Shown one piece after another: positions 46,019-56,226 of a stretch of 64,000 bases of DNA. The notes beneath the pieces are model-generated. The model was not told where the DNA came from. It ran no database searches and saw only the letters and a program-made list of their open reading frames with translations. Position 1 is the stretch's first letter. Every line of letters begins with the position of its first letter. The translations under genes and the position numbers were made by a program. The stretch covers positions 18,431,471 to 18,495,470 of the forward strand of contig JAIOJX010000027.1 in assembly GCA_022376925.1 (NCBI GenBank). The letters are read 5' to 3'. The stretch comes from Tragulus kanchil (Eukaryota > Chordata > Mammalia > Artiodactyla > Tragulidae).

Positions 46019-47680
46019 TAACTGTGTATATATATACACAAATATGTGTGTGCATATGAAGCAAAATCTTCCAACTTTTGAAAAGCTGTTAGTATTTTAT
46101 GTTACAGAAGAAACAATTGTTCCTCTCTGACAAAAGCCCAATGGATGGCACTTCTTCAAAAGTTAGGTGGATCATGGTCAGAAGCCATAAGCGAAAGGCT
46201 GAAGTTCACGTAGAGATATAATGTCAAATCGACTCAGGAACAGGTCTGTTGATATTAGCCTGGCTAATCATTTTGCTAATTGGACAGCCAGTCTGGCCCC
46301 ACTGCAGAGTCCTATCAGTTTTCACTTTAACTACTCACACAGATGATGTTTGACTCAAATGTATTACTTTATATCAACACACAGAAAGGCTGTGAAAATA
46401 ATACCACATGTGCTGCTGCTTCTCTTTAATAAGTGTCTTCCTCAATTTTCTCTGTTATAATAGAGATTTTCACACCGAAAAATTACAGGTTATTTAAAGG
46501 ATATCAGTTGAAAAGGCACGCATAAGACTTTGGACATAAACACAGCTACTGGTGCGGTTCTTAGTATGATTAGCCTGTCATTTGTCTTGACAAAAAAAAA
46601 AAAAACAAAACATAAAAAAACTCCATTCAAATGAACCTCCACTTGATTTCCTGTTTAAGAATCCCCGTGGCCTTTGTCTTTTTCCTTCACATCAATAATA
46701 TGGCTTCATCACAAACATAAATTCATTTTAAAATGAATGTGTTCCATTTCTTCCTTTGATGGTACGTTATAAATCAGATGCCTGTGGATGTTTTCATGGA
46801 GCAGATGAGAAGCAGGATTATTTTGTTTCTGCCCAAATTTTGAGTTATTTTGACGAAATGCACAGATAGGGTCATGTCAGAGAGACTGCGTAACTTTTAA
46901 GAAGCACTTACTAGCTGATGGCTTCCATCCATTTCTTCCTGCTAGTAGTGATTTCCATATTCAGAGTTAAATAAAAGGGTTTCAAAGCCATCGCTGTAGA
47001 GGTGGGTCAGTAATTAAAGCCAGGACAGTGTCTGCTAACTGCAGAAGATACTACCCAAAGCATGGAATTCTGGAGTTAGATTTAAAGAAAGCAATCAGAA
47101 TTAGAGTACATAGCTGAGATCAACTGAACTATTGTGGTGCCGATTCCTTAAGAAAAGAGGCTATAAAATTAGGAATGAGGCTTGACAAATGTTGGTGGGA
47201 TTATGAAAAATAGTGAAGTCTCCAAACTCGAGTTGTTTGCTGATAGTTCATAGGAGTTACTGTGTTTTCTGGCTAGGTAACTTACTATTTCTTGGGAACA
47301 GAGCCACTCTTTAGAGAATGTTTTGTTTAAGGATGGTCTAGGACCTTTTGTCTTTTAATTGATTGGAGTACCTATCAGGTCACTTTATAATTTGATTTAA
47401 GCGACTGATTAACATTGCTGCCATGTCGACCTGTTAAGTAGGGATCAGGAGAAAGATTTGCTCCATCTTCCTCACGTCTCCTGCTTAATCTCTGCTAGGT
47501 GTGCAGGCAGACACAGAAGTCAGTAACGGAATGAGAATCTTGCTGAAGCCACACATCCTGGAAAAAACCTTATCTGAATGGAAACACGCATCATACTAAA
47601 GAATGATTGGTTTTGAATACGTGCATCGGATTGAAAAGAATACAAAAACAAGTTGTCTGAAAATGAAAACACATCCAAAG
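46019..47680. other. Unannotated non-coding stretch, no duplications
   Basis: 1.66 kb of single-copy DNA in which I recognise no repeat or gene. A-run at 46592-46605. It is one of the few longer stretches free of ruminant-specific repeats, which would be compatible with old, possibly constrained non-coding DNA. Confidence 0.45.
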
Positions 47681-47881
47681 TTAACCACTCAATTGTGTCC
47701 GACTCTTTGCAACCCCATGGACTTCAGCCCACGAGGCTCCTCTGTCCTTGGGATTCTCCAGGCAAGAAGACTGGAGCGGGTTGCCATTCCCTTCTCCAGG
47801 GGATCTCCCTCACCCAGGGATCGAGCCCAGGTCTCCTGCACTGCAGGAAGATTGTTCACATCTGAGCCATCAGAGAAGTCT
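47681..47881 (-). mobile_element. Bov-tA-type SINE
   Basis: Starts at taaccactcaattgtgtccg, passes tgggattctccaggcaagaa and cttctccaggggatctccct, and ends at gagccatcagagaagtct. Inverted, full length, followed at once by a mariner MITE. Confidence 0.93.
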
Positions 47882-47897
47882 CATATTATGTCTGTGT

Positions 47898-47976
47898 ACA
47901 TTGGGTTGGTCAAAGAGTTTGGGTTTCCTGAAGATATTATGGGAAAACCCAAAGGAATATTTTGGCCAATCCAGTA
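47898..47976. mobile_element. Mariner-type MITE (short, palindromic)
   Basis: Left end ttgggttggtcaaagagttt, right end atattttggccaatccagta; the ends are inverted repeats with a centre near ctgaagatattatgg. About 79 bp with TA at both ends, the same family as 19633-19720. It is non-autonomous and cannot encode a transposase. Confidence 0.88.
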
Positions 47977-48004
47977 TGTCCTTAAAAGCTCTGTCATCTG
48001 ATCT

Positions 48005-48145
48005 GTGTGCCATTGCTTCTGCTGTTTCCTCTGCCTGCAATTCCTTTCTGCTTCCCCATTCGTGCTGTCCACTCTGCTCTCAGCAAGTCCACCTGGGTGA
48101 CTGTGCTCTCGGTCCAAGCCTTGATTTGGTTCCCTTCAGTGAGAT
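48005..48145 (-). mobile_element. Possible L2 3'-end fragment
   Basis: ttgcttctgctgtttcctctgcctgcaat, in pieces, resembles the reverse complement of the ancient L2 3' region (consensus phrase tgctgttccctctgcctgga). The similarity fades further right. This is a tentative call. Confidence 0.45.
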
Positions 48146-48285
48146 CCCTTCCAGCCATCTTCCCACCTCCTGACTCTCGGCTGACAGAAGAGCCTTCTCT
48201 GTGCTCTACCCTTCAGGAGACCTCATCTGCTCCAGAGCCTTCGACACTCTTGCCTTACCAAGAACATCTGTAATACTGCCTTTGG

Positions 48286-48422
48286 AGACTCGAGTTGGAT
48301 CCGTGGGTCAGGAAGACCCCCAGGAGAAGGGAATGGCAACCAACTCCAGTATCCTTGCTTGGAGAGGAAGCTGGTGGGCTACTGTCCACGGTGTCGCCAA
48401 GAGTCAAACACGACTGAGTGAC
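48286..48422 (+). mobile_element. Bov-tA-type SINE, 5'-truncated
   Basis: Begins around gactcgagttggatccgtgg, continues with aggagaagggaatggcaacc and gctggtgggctactgtccac, and ends at caaacacgactgagtgac. Confidence 0.87.
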
Positions 48423-48740
48423 TACTCTACCTTCTGATGGCTGACTCTTCTCTCATGAAATTCTTGAGAATGATTTTTATCTTATAATCACTTTTGCCCA
48501 AAGCAGTATGTGCCTTCCAAGTAAGAGGTCATAAATAATCAAAGGGGGTCCATATTGATTGTACCTGCTCTTTTCTTACTGCCTAGTGTTACTTATTGAA
48601 TACAATGGATTTCTAAATAACTATCACTTCTTTCATCTTGTTTATGTGCCTAGAATGTAAGGAATTGCTGAAAACAGAGATGGATTCCTTAGATATGAGT
48701 ATATCTATAATCTTTGATATAAGTAGACCATAGTGTATAG
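48423..48740. other. Unannotated non-coding stretch
   Basis: Single-copy DNA before duplication 13. Nothing recognised. Confidence 0.35.
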
Positions 48741-50885
48741 GGTTTTGCTCCAGGCTCTACAGCAAAAATCAGTAGCACGTCATCAATGACTCCAGTTAAA
48801 TATAAGTTGAAAAAAGAAGAAAAACTTGTTTTTAGCACCTAATTCAACTTTAGGGGGGAAGAAAAGCACTGCCTTGTGAATACATTTTATAATTTGGTTG
48901 AAACCGATCTGATGTGGATTTGAGGTGCATTAGAGGTGTTTGGAATTGAACAGAAGGGTCTTTAAAGATAATATATGATTCTAGCCTTTCTTGCTTCCCC
49001 CCAAATTGAAAGAGCGTTCTCTGTGATCCTCCTCTGGGAAAGGAGACTTGCCGGAGGAGGGTGCTGGCCTGCACTTGATTGTTCAGCTGTATATCAACTG
49101 GCGTGGGTTCAGCAGAGGTCTCTGCCATTTTGCATTCAATCCTCCAGAAAATCACAACCCAAATATCTTACAACAGGGATCAGGCTTCGGTTTAAGTGCT
49201 GCTCCCCTCACATACTTGTGTTCTCGTCATTTAGAAAAGTGTGATTAAAAACCATTATGTGCCCTAACAGATGTGACCTTAAAGAGCTTTTTTTTTTTTT
49301 TTCAAAAAAAAAAAAAAAGGTGCAAAGCAACAGTGGTTAGACTAACACCAGGAAAGTATTATGCGGACTGAACCACACTGAATACTTCTCATTGATTACT
49401 ACCTTCTGTTTCAAGAAAAATACGGTGATGTTCAGAACAAGCTGCAGCCTTTCTAAGTCAGCTCCCTGCTCTCCTGGTTTTAATGAGGCAGAAATTAATT
49501 GTAGATGGTTTCTGAATTTTAAATGCTCTTCACTGAAGAGCATTATTGGATTCTTCCCATCTTCATTTCCTCTTCACCCTGATAATTTAATCCATGTGCC
49601 AGGAAAATACAAAACAAACACAATAAAACCATGCAAACCATGTAGAAAGGGAGATCCCTTTATTTGAAAATCTTTCTTTATAATTATGAAAGTATGCTGA
49701 GCAATCCTGGGGACATAAGTTAGCTAGTTTCGATGAAGCATATAGTCCTTGGAGTTGACAGTCCTTGCTAATCTCCCTGAGAGTTCACAGAAGCACAAAG
49801 ATTTTCCAGATTTAAATATAAAGTTGAAAAAGGTTTTGCTCCAGGCTCTACAGCAAAATCAGTAGCACGTCATCAATGACTCAGTTAAATATAAGTTGAA
49901 AAAAGAAGAAAAACTTGTTTTTAGCACCTAATTCAACTTTAGGGGGGAAGAAAAGCACTGCCTTGTGAATACATTTTATAATTTGGTTGAAACCGATCTG
50001 ATGTGGATTTGAGGTGCATTAGAGGTGTTTGGAATTGAACAGAAGGGTCTTTAAAGATAATATATGATTCTAGCCTTTCTTGCTTCCCCCCAAATTGAAA
50101 GAGCGTTCTCTGTGATCCTCCTCTGGGAAAGGAGACTTGCCGGAGGAGGGTGCTGGCCTGCACTTGATTGTTCAGCTGTATATCAACTGGCGTGGGTTCA
50201 GCAGAGGTCTCTGCCATTTTGCATTCAATCCTCCAGAAAATCACAACCCAAATATCTTACAACAGGGATCAGGCTTCGGTTTAAGTGCTGCTCCCCTCAC
50301 ATACTTGTGTTCTCGTCATTTAGAAAAGTGTGATTAAAAACCATTATGTGCCCTAACAGATGTGACCTTAAAGAGCTTTTTTTTTTTTTTTCAAAAAAAA
50401 AAAAAAAGGTGCAAAGCAACAGTGGTTAGACTAACACCAGGAAAGTATTATGCGGACTGAACCACACTGAATACTTCTCATTGATTACTACCTTCTGTTT
50501 CAAGAAAAATACGGTGATGTTCAGAACAAGCTGCAGCCTTTCTAAGTCAGCTCCCTGCTCTCCTGGTTTTAATGAGGCAGAAATTAATTGTAGATGGTTT
50601 CTGAATTTTAAATGCTCTTCACTGAAGAGCATTATTGGATTCTTCCCATCTTCATTTCCTCTTCACCCTGATAATTTAATCCATGTGCCAGGAAAATACA
50701 AAACAAACACAATAAAACCATGCAAACCATGTAGAAAGGGAGATCCCTTTATTTGAAAATCTTTCTTTATAATTATGAAAGTATGCTGAGCAATCCTGGG
50801 GACATAAGTTAGCTAGTTTCGATGAAGCATATAGTCCTTGGAGTTGACAGTCCTTGCTAATCTCCCTGAGAGTTCACAGAAGCAT
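48741..50885. repeat. Tandem direct duplication 13 (period about 1090)
   Basis: 48741-49831 is repeated from 49832 to about 50885. Both sides of the junction are damaged. The start of the downstream copy lacks single bases (cagcaaaatcag versus cagcaaaaatcag, gactcagtt versus gactccagtt). The upstream end, after cagaagca, reads caaagattttccagattt where the downstream copy reads tctcaaagattttgtcttcc. The interior, including a T15-C-A15 palindrome, appears identical. Confidence 0.95.
49288..49318. repeat. T15-C-A15 palindrome
   Basis: Fifteen T, one C and fifteen A in a row form a perfect inverted repeat around a single base. A second copy sits at about 50377-50407 in the downstream copy of duplication 13. 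It could be two abutting homopolymer tails in opposite orientation or simple-sequence drift. Confidence 0.95.
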
Positions 50886-51244
50886 CTCAAAGATTTTGTC
50901 TTCCATATAATCTACTAGGTCTTGTTTACATGTGCTACTTCTGAGCTACCAATCATAGAATATGATATATAAGTTGTGAACACCGTAGGAGAGCTTTTCT
51001 GAAAGTAATCATCTCTCCTGTTTGTAAAGATTGATGGATCATTCAGCTCTTTGTGCTTATTTCCATTTCCTGCTTATTATCAATGATATAAATTTATAAG
51101 AAATTTCCCAAGGAAACGATCAAGTCTGTCAACATTGGAATTAGACAAAAATTAACATTAGGCCCTGATATAATTATATTTGCCCTAAAAGTGTACTAGC
51201 AATACATGTGTTTCACTGACAATTGATAGTAAAATTAGATTAAG

Positions 51245-51248
<4 letters not shown>

Positions 51249-51284
<36 letters not shown>
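51249..51284. repeat. TG microsatellite, (TG)18
   Basis: Perfect alternating TG of 36 bases. The tandem copy at 52341-52376 has the same length. Confidence 0.95.
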
Positions 51285-51288
<4 letters not shown>

Positions 51289-51302
51289 AATATTGCTTCT
51301 GG

Positions 51303-51415
51303 GTGGTTTTTTTTTTTTTTTGGGTGCAAGGAATGTGGGATTTTAGCTCCCTGATAAGGGATCCAACTTGCATCCCCTATTGGAAGGCAAAGTCTTAACC
51401 ACTGGACCTCCAGGG
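51303..51415 (-). mobile_element. CHR-type SINE, short older copy
   Basis: T-run tail, then gtgcaaggaatgtgggattt, ctccctgataagggatccaa, and the head complement accactggacctccaggg. Reverse orientation. Copies occur at 52396-52506 and, cut by a junction, at 53573-53617. Confidence 0.82.
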
Positions 51416-52336
51416 ACATAGATATTTTATGTCAAGAAGACATTTTATAATAAATGCTTTTTTAGCTTAAGTAATTCTGTTAAGGCTCTTCCCTATAGCT
51501 CATGTGAAAAGAGCCAGGTGCAAACAGTGCGAAGAGCTACACCCAGCTCGTGTGTGTCTGGGTACACTTGTTGTTTGAATAACCCACCAACAAAGTTGTC
51601 TTCCCTTTCAAATAATGACCCATTTTAAAAACTAAAGTTTGTAAAGTCATAGTCTGTTGCTATGGGCAGTTAGAAATTAATTGTAGATGGTTTCTGAATT
51701 TTAAATGCTCTTCACTGAAGAGCATTATTGGATTCTTCCATCTTCATTTCCTCTTCACCCTGATAATTTAATCCATGTGCCAGGAAAATACAAAACAAAC
51801 ACAATAAAACCATGCAAACCATGTAGAAAGGGAGATCCCTTTATTTGAAAATCTTTCTTTATAATTATGAAAGTATGCTGAGCAATCCTGGGGACATAAG
51901 TTAGCTAGTTTCGATGAAGCATATAGTCCTTGGAGTTGACAGTCCTTGCTAATCTCCCTGAGAGTTCACAGAAGCATCTCAAAGATTTTGTCTTCCATAT
52001 AATCTACTAGGTCTTGTTTACATGTGCTACTTCTGAGCTACCAATCATAGAATATGATATATAAGTTGTGAACACCGTAGGAGAGCTTTTCTGAAAGTAA
52101 TCATCTCTCCTGTTTGTAAAGATTGATGGATCATTCAGCTCTTTGTGCTTATTTCCATTTCCTGCTTATTATCAATGATATAAATTTATAAGAAATTTCC
52201 CAAGGAAACGATCAAGTCTGTCAACATTGGAATTAGACAAAAATTAACATTAGGCCCTGATATAATTATATTTGCCCTAAAAGTGTACTAGCAATACATG
52301 TGTTTCACTGACAATTGATAGTAAAATTAGATTAAG

Positions 52337-52380
<44 letters not shown>

Positions 52381-52395
52381 AATATTGCTTCTGGG

Positions 52396-52506
52396 TGGTG
52401 GTGTTTTTTTTGTGGGTGCAAGGAAGGTGGGATTTTAGCTCCCTGATAAGGGATCCAACTTGCATCCCCTATTGGAAGGCAAAGTCTTAACCACTGGACC
52501 TCCAGG
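52396..52506 (-). mobile_element. CHR-type SINE, duplicate of 51303-51415
   Basis: Carried by tandem duplication 14. Its T-tail is changed to a G-interrupted run (gtggtggtgttttttttg), which may be a sequencing difference. Confidence 0.8.
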
Positions 52507-53054
52507 GACATAGATATTTTATGTCAAGAAGACATTTTATAATAAATGCTTTTTTAGCTTAAGTAATTCTGTTAAGGCTCTTCCCTATAGCTCATGTGAA
52601 AAGAGCCAGGTGCAAACAGTGCGAAGAGCTACACCCAGCTCGTGTGTGTCTGGGTACACTTGTTGTTTGAATAACCCACCAACAAAGTTGTCTTCCCTTT
52701 CAAATAATGACCCATTTTAAAAACTAAAGTTTGTAAAGTCATAGTCTGTTGCTATGGGCAGTTAGAAATACATGATATACAGATTTAACTATTTAAATAG
52801 TATGTGTTTTAAAATTAGAAATGCATTGTCCTCCATCTCTGCCTCCGGAGAAGCCATCAGAGAGCGGAGGCCATCTCCGGGATGGAAAAAAAGGCCCTGG
52901 ATCCTTCAGTAAACCCCAGTCACCACTGTTCTTAATGGAGAATTGTTTTATTTCTCAGACAGGAAACAGCAGCTTACCAGGGACCCCCCAAAAGCAAAAG
53001 ATGATGTCCTAGAAACAGGAAACTAAAGAATTGTCTCCAAATCACTATGGAGAA

Positions 53055-53258
53055 GATGTGCTGTTTTGTGTCCGACTCCGTGAGACCCTATGGACTGTAG
53101 CCCAGTCGTCTCCTCCATCCATGGGATTCTCCAGGCAGGAATACTGGAGTGGGTTGCCGTTTCCTCAGGGGAGCTTCCTGACCCGGGGATGAAACCGGTA
53201 TCCGCTGTATCTCCTGCATTGAAGGCAGGTTCTTTACCTGCTGAGGCACCTGGGAAGC
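53055..53258 (-). mobile_element. Bov-tA-type SINE
   Basis: Starts at gctgttttgtgtccgactcc, passes catgggattctccaggcagg and cctcaggggagcttcctgac, and ends at gaggcacctgggaagcct. Inverted. The duplicate is at 54166-54369. Confidence 0.92.
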
Positions 53259-53496
53259 CTGGGCATTTTACACAGTTTACATCAGATTTCTGGGTCCACC
53301 ACTTCCCCACACCCAGGGCTCTAAGAAAAACTGGGAAACATGTCATGATTTCCCTAGTGGCTTCAAGTAGCTCAAAGGAAAACATGGGGTAGTCAACATC
53401 ATTCACTTACACTCAGTATCTAGAAATGTTTCATGATTCAGGGTGATGTTAAGGGGTATAAGTGGTCTCTTAAAGGTGTCAGCTTTTGCTCCATAA

Positions 53497-53572
53497 AAAA
53501 TTTTTTTTTTAAAGATTTATTTATTTATTTGTTTTGGTGGGGGTGGGGTAGGAGGGAGGGGAGCTGGCGGGC
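53497..53572 (-). mobile_element. CHR-type SINE cut by duplication junction
   Basis: Only the T-rich tail and the first part of the body (gtttgttttggtgg-like text, then gagctggcgggcc) are present before the junction. The complete element is at 54608-54938. A SINE stopping abruptly at a junction is good evidence that the junction is not a natural insertion site. Confidence 0.85.
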
Positions 53573-54165
53573 CATCTTGCATTTGGAAGGCAAAGTCTTA
53601 ACCACTGGACCTCCAGGGACATAGATATTTTATGTCAAGAAGACATTTTATAATAAATGCTTTTTTAGCTTAAGTAATTCTGTTAAGGCTCTTCCCTATA
53701 GCTCATGTGAAAAGAGCCAGGTGCAAACAGTGCGAAGAGCTACACCCAGCTCGTGTGTGTCTGGGTACACTTGTTGTTTGAATAACCCACCAACAAAGTT
53801 GTCTTCCCTTTCAAATAATGACCCATTTTAAAAACTAAAGTTTGTAAAGTCATAGTCTGTTGCTATGGGCAGTTAGAAATACATGATATACAGATTTAAC
53901 TATTTAAATAGTATGTGTTTTAAAATTAGAAATGCATTGTCCTCCATCTCTGCCTCCGGAGAAGCCATCAGAGAGCGGAGGCCATCTCCGGGATGGAAAA
54001 AAAGGCCCTGGATCCTTCAGTAAACCCCAGTCACCACTGTTCTTAATGGAGAATTGTTTTATTTCTCAGACAGGAAACAGCAGCTTACCAGGGACCCCCC
54101 AAAAGCAAAAGATGATGTCCTAGAAACAGGAAACTAAAGAATTGTCTCCAAATCACTATGGAGAA

Positions 54166-54369
54166 GATGTGCTGTTTTGTGTCCGACTCCGTGAGACCCT
54201 ATGGACTGTAGCCCAGTCGTCTCCTCCATCCATGGGATTCTCCAGGCAGGAATACTGGAGTGGGTTGCCGTTTCCTCAGGGGAGCTTCCTGACCCGGGGA
54301 TGAAACCGGTATCCGCTGTATCTCCTGCATTGAAGGCAGGTTCTTTACCTGCTGAGGCACCTGGGAAGC
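54166..54369 (-). mobile_element. Bov-tA-type SINE, duplicate of 53055-53258
   Basis: Carried by tandem duplication 15; appears identical. Confidence 0.92.
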
Positions 54370-54607
54370 CTGGGCATTTTACACAGTTTACATCAGATTT
54401 CTGGGTCCACCACTTCCCCACACCCAGGGCTCTAAGAAAAACTGGGAAACATGTCATGATTTCCCTAGTGGCTTCAAGTAGCTCAAAGGAAAACATGGGG
54501 TAGTCAACATCATTCACTTACACTCAGTATCTAGAAATGTTTCATGATTCAGGGTGATGTTAAGGGGTATAAGTGGTCTCTTAAAGGTGTCAGCTTTTGC
54601 TCCATAA

Positions 54608-54938
54608 AAAATTTTTTTTTTAAAGATTTATTTATTTATTTGTTTTGGTGGGGGTGGGGTAGGAGGGAGGGGAGCTGGCGGGCCACTTCTGTGGGTCTTT
54701 CATTTGTCTATTTTCATCCATCTTTGTTCTTTGGCCCATGTGGGCCTCCCATCGCGGTGGCCTCTGTCGTCGCAGAGCACCGGCTCTGCGCGCATGCGCT
54801 CCAGAGCTCCAGCTTGGTGATGGGACACATCGGTCCAGCCGCTCCACGGCACGTGGGATCTTCCCAGGCCAGGGATTGAACCGGCGCCCCTTGTACTGCA
54901 AGGTGGTGTCCTTACCCACTGGACCACCAGGGAAGCCC
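54608..54938 (-). mobile_element. CHR-type SINE, young CpG-rich variant, complete
   Basis: T-rich tail with ttta units, a G-rich segment, gtgggcctcccatcgcggtg, gcgcgcatgcgctccagagc, ggcacgtgggatcttcccag and the head complement accaccagggaagcccc. CpG-rich and therefore relatively young. No clear target-site duplication was found because the tail flank is A/T-rich. Confidence 0.9.
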
Positions 54939-55064
54939 CTCTGTAAAATATTGCATGAGGCTTTTTGAAAGGGAGGGGAGAAGAAAGTGGGAAAATAGAG
55001 GCAGACCAGGGCAGGAAGGAGGTTGTGGTAGGAAAAGGCTGCATCTGAAAACGGCTGTATTTCC
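54939..55064. other. Short unannotated spacer
   Basis: Purine-rich single-copy DNA between a SINE and a MIR. Nothing else recognised. Confidence 0.35.
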
Positions 55065-55218
55065 CCGCGCAAGTCACCTCCTCCGTTGAAATCTCAGCTT
55101 CTTAAGCCTGAAATGGAGCTAATGGTAATGACTTGCTGAACTGGTAACAAGATCATGAGATGATGCTTACAAAGGCCCAAATGCAGTGTCTGGAATACAG
55201 TAGACTTGAAAGAACTGG
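55065..55218 (+). mobile_element. MIR fragment
   Basis: Order: gcaagtcacctcctccgttg, ctcagcttcttaagcctgaa, atggagctaatggtaatgac, agatcatgagatgatgctta, gcagtgtctggaatacagta. This follows the MIR 3' half (ctcagcttccttatctgtaa, aatggggataat, gatgcatgtaaag, gtgcctggcacatagta). Confidence 0.8.
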
Positions 55219-55303
55219 TTTCAGCAAGCTCTAGAAAATCCATCATCTTGTTTGACTGAAATAAAGAGGATTTTTAGTACTGTGTTCTCATTATCTGGTT
55301 GAT
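55219..55303. other. Short unannotated spacer
   Basis: Nothing recognised. Confidence 0.3.
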
Positions 55304-55505
55304 GATTTAGTTGCTAAATTGTGTCTGAATCTTGCAACCCCACGGACTGTAGCCTGCCAGGCTCCTCTGTCCATGGGATTCTCCAGGCAAGAACACTGGA
55401 GTGGGTTGCTATTTCCTTTTCCAGGGCATCATCCCAAGCCAGGGATTGAACGAGTGTCTCCTGAGCTGTAGGCAGATTCTTAACTGCTGAGCTACCAGGG
55501 AAGCT
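55304..55505 (-). mobile_element. Bov-tA-type SINE
   Basis: Starts at tagttgctaaattgtgtctg, passes catgggattctccaggcaag and ctgagctgtaggcagattct, and ends at gagctaccagggaagctc. Inverted, full length. Confidence 0.93.
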
Positions 55506-56226
55506 CTTCTGTTTGGGTTCAGTTTATCTGGAAATAGCATGAACCTAGATACCATTAATGTAGTTGTGATGCTGATAATTCATGTACTCCCAAGGCCAAG
55601 ACGGACAAAGAGTTCTAGAAAGAAAATGACCCAGATCAGCTTAAGGGACAACCCAACACAGAAATTCCCCAGTTTTTGCAGGAACTGGCAGCCCTCTATT
55701 TTTATATCTTACAACTCTTAAAAGGAATAGATCAGCAGTATTGTAGACAACGCGTTATTATCAAGTGTCTTCAGCACTAGGATGAAGTTTAGTATACTGT
55801 TTAGACAGATCTCTAGAATAGGAGAATGAGAAAGTGAAAAACTTTTACATTCTAACCTGGCTGTAAATATCTTAGGAATTCTTTGTTACACGAACCGGTG
55901 TCCTACCAGGGGGTGGAAAGCTAGGCACGCAGGCATCCCTGCTCTTCCGCAGGCTGTGAAGTCTTGCCACACAGCTAGAATGCATGGTATAGTTCATCAG
56001 TGACTATGTTACATGTAGGAAAAAACCACTCGCCCAAAGACAGTTTCTGGATCGTAGAAAAAAAGATATGATGACTCATCTTTCTTTAATGAGTATTAGA
56101 GATCATGGAAGCCTTTTCTTAATGGCCTTTCTCTTACTCTCTTTTATAACAGATAGCAAATACTGTGCTTTTCCATTTGACAGCCAGTTGGATGTTTAAA
56201 CAAAGGGGATTTAAGTAGATGTCATA
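55506..56226. other. Unannotated non-coding stretch
   Basis: Single-copy DNA with no recognised repeat or gene. Confidence 0.4.

Larger units (their letters stand above)
50579..52763. repeat. Tandem direct duplication 14 (period 1093)
   Basis: 50579-51671 is repeated at 51672-52763. Differences: the downstream copy lacks one C near its start (ttcttccatc versus ttcttcccatc, near 51735). A poly-T/GT tract inside the CHR-like SINE also differs (51306-51320 versus 52396-52412). The (TG)18 run is equal in both. The segment starting agaaattaattg occurs three times (49491, 50579, 51672). Confidence 0.95.
52459..54684. repeat. Tandem direct duplication 15 (period 1111)
   Basis: 52459-53572 is repeated at 53573-54684. 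The downstream copy begins with a 7-base loss (cttgcatttggaag versus cttgcatcccctattggaag). Both unit ends lie inside SINEs: the start in the CHR-like SINE at 52396-52506, the end in the CHR-type SINE at 54608. The junction therefore abuts two unrelated SINE fragments mid-element. Confidence 0.95.

Noticed and set aside
45666..46130. The longest open frame (154 codons, plus strand)
   Set aside because: It is the antisense of the BovB C-terminal fragment and reads from SINE/LINE text. The real coding trace is on the minus strand.
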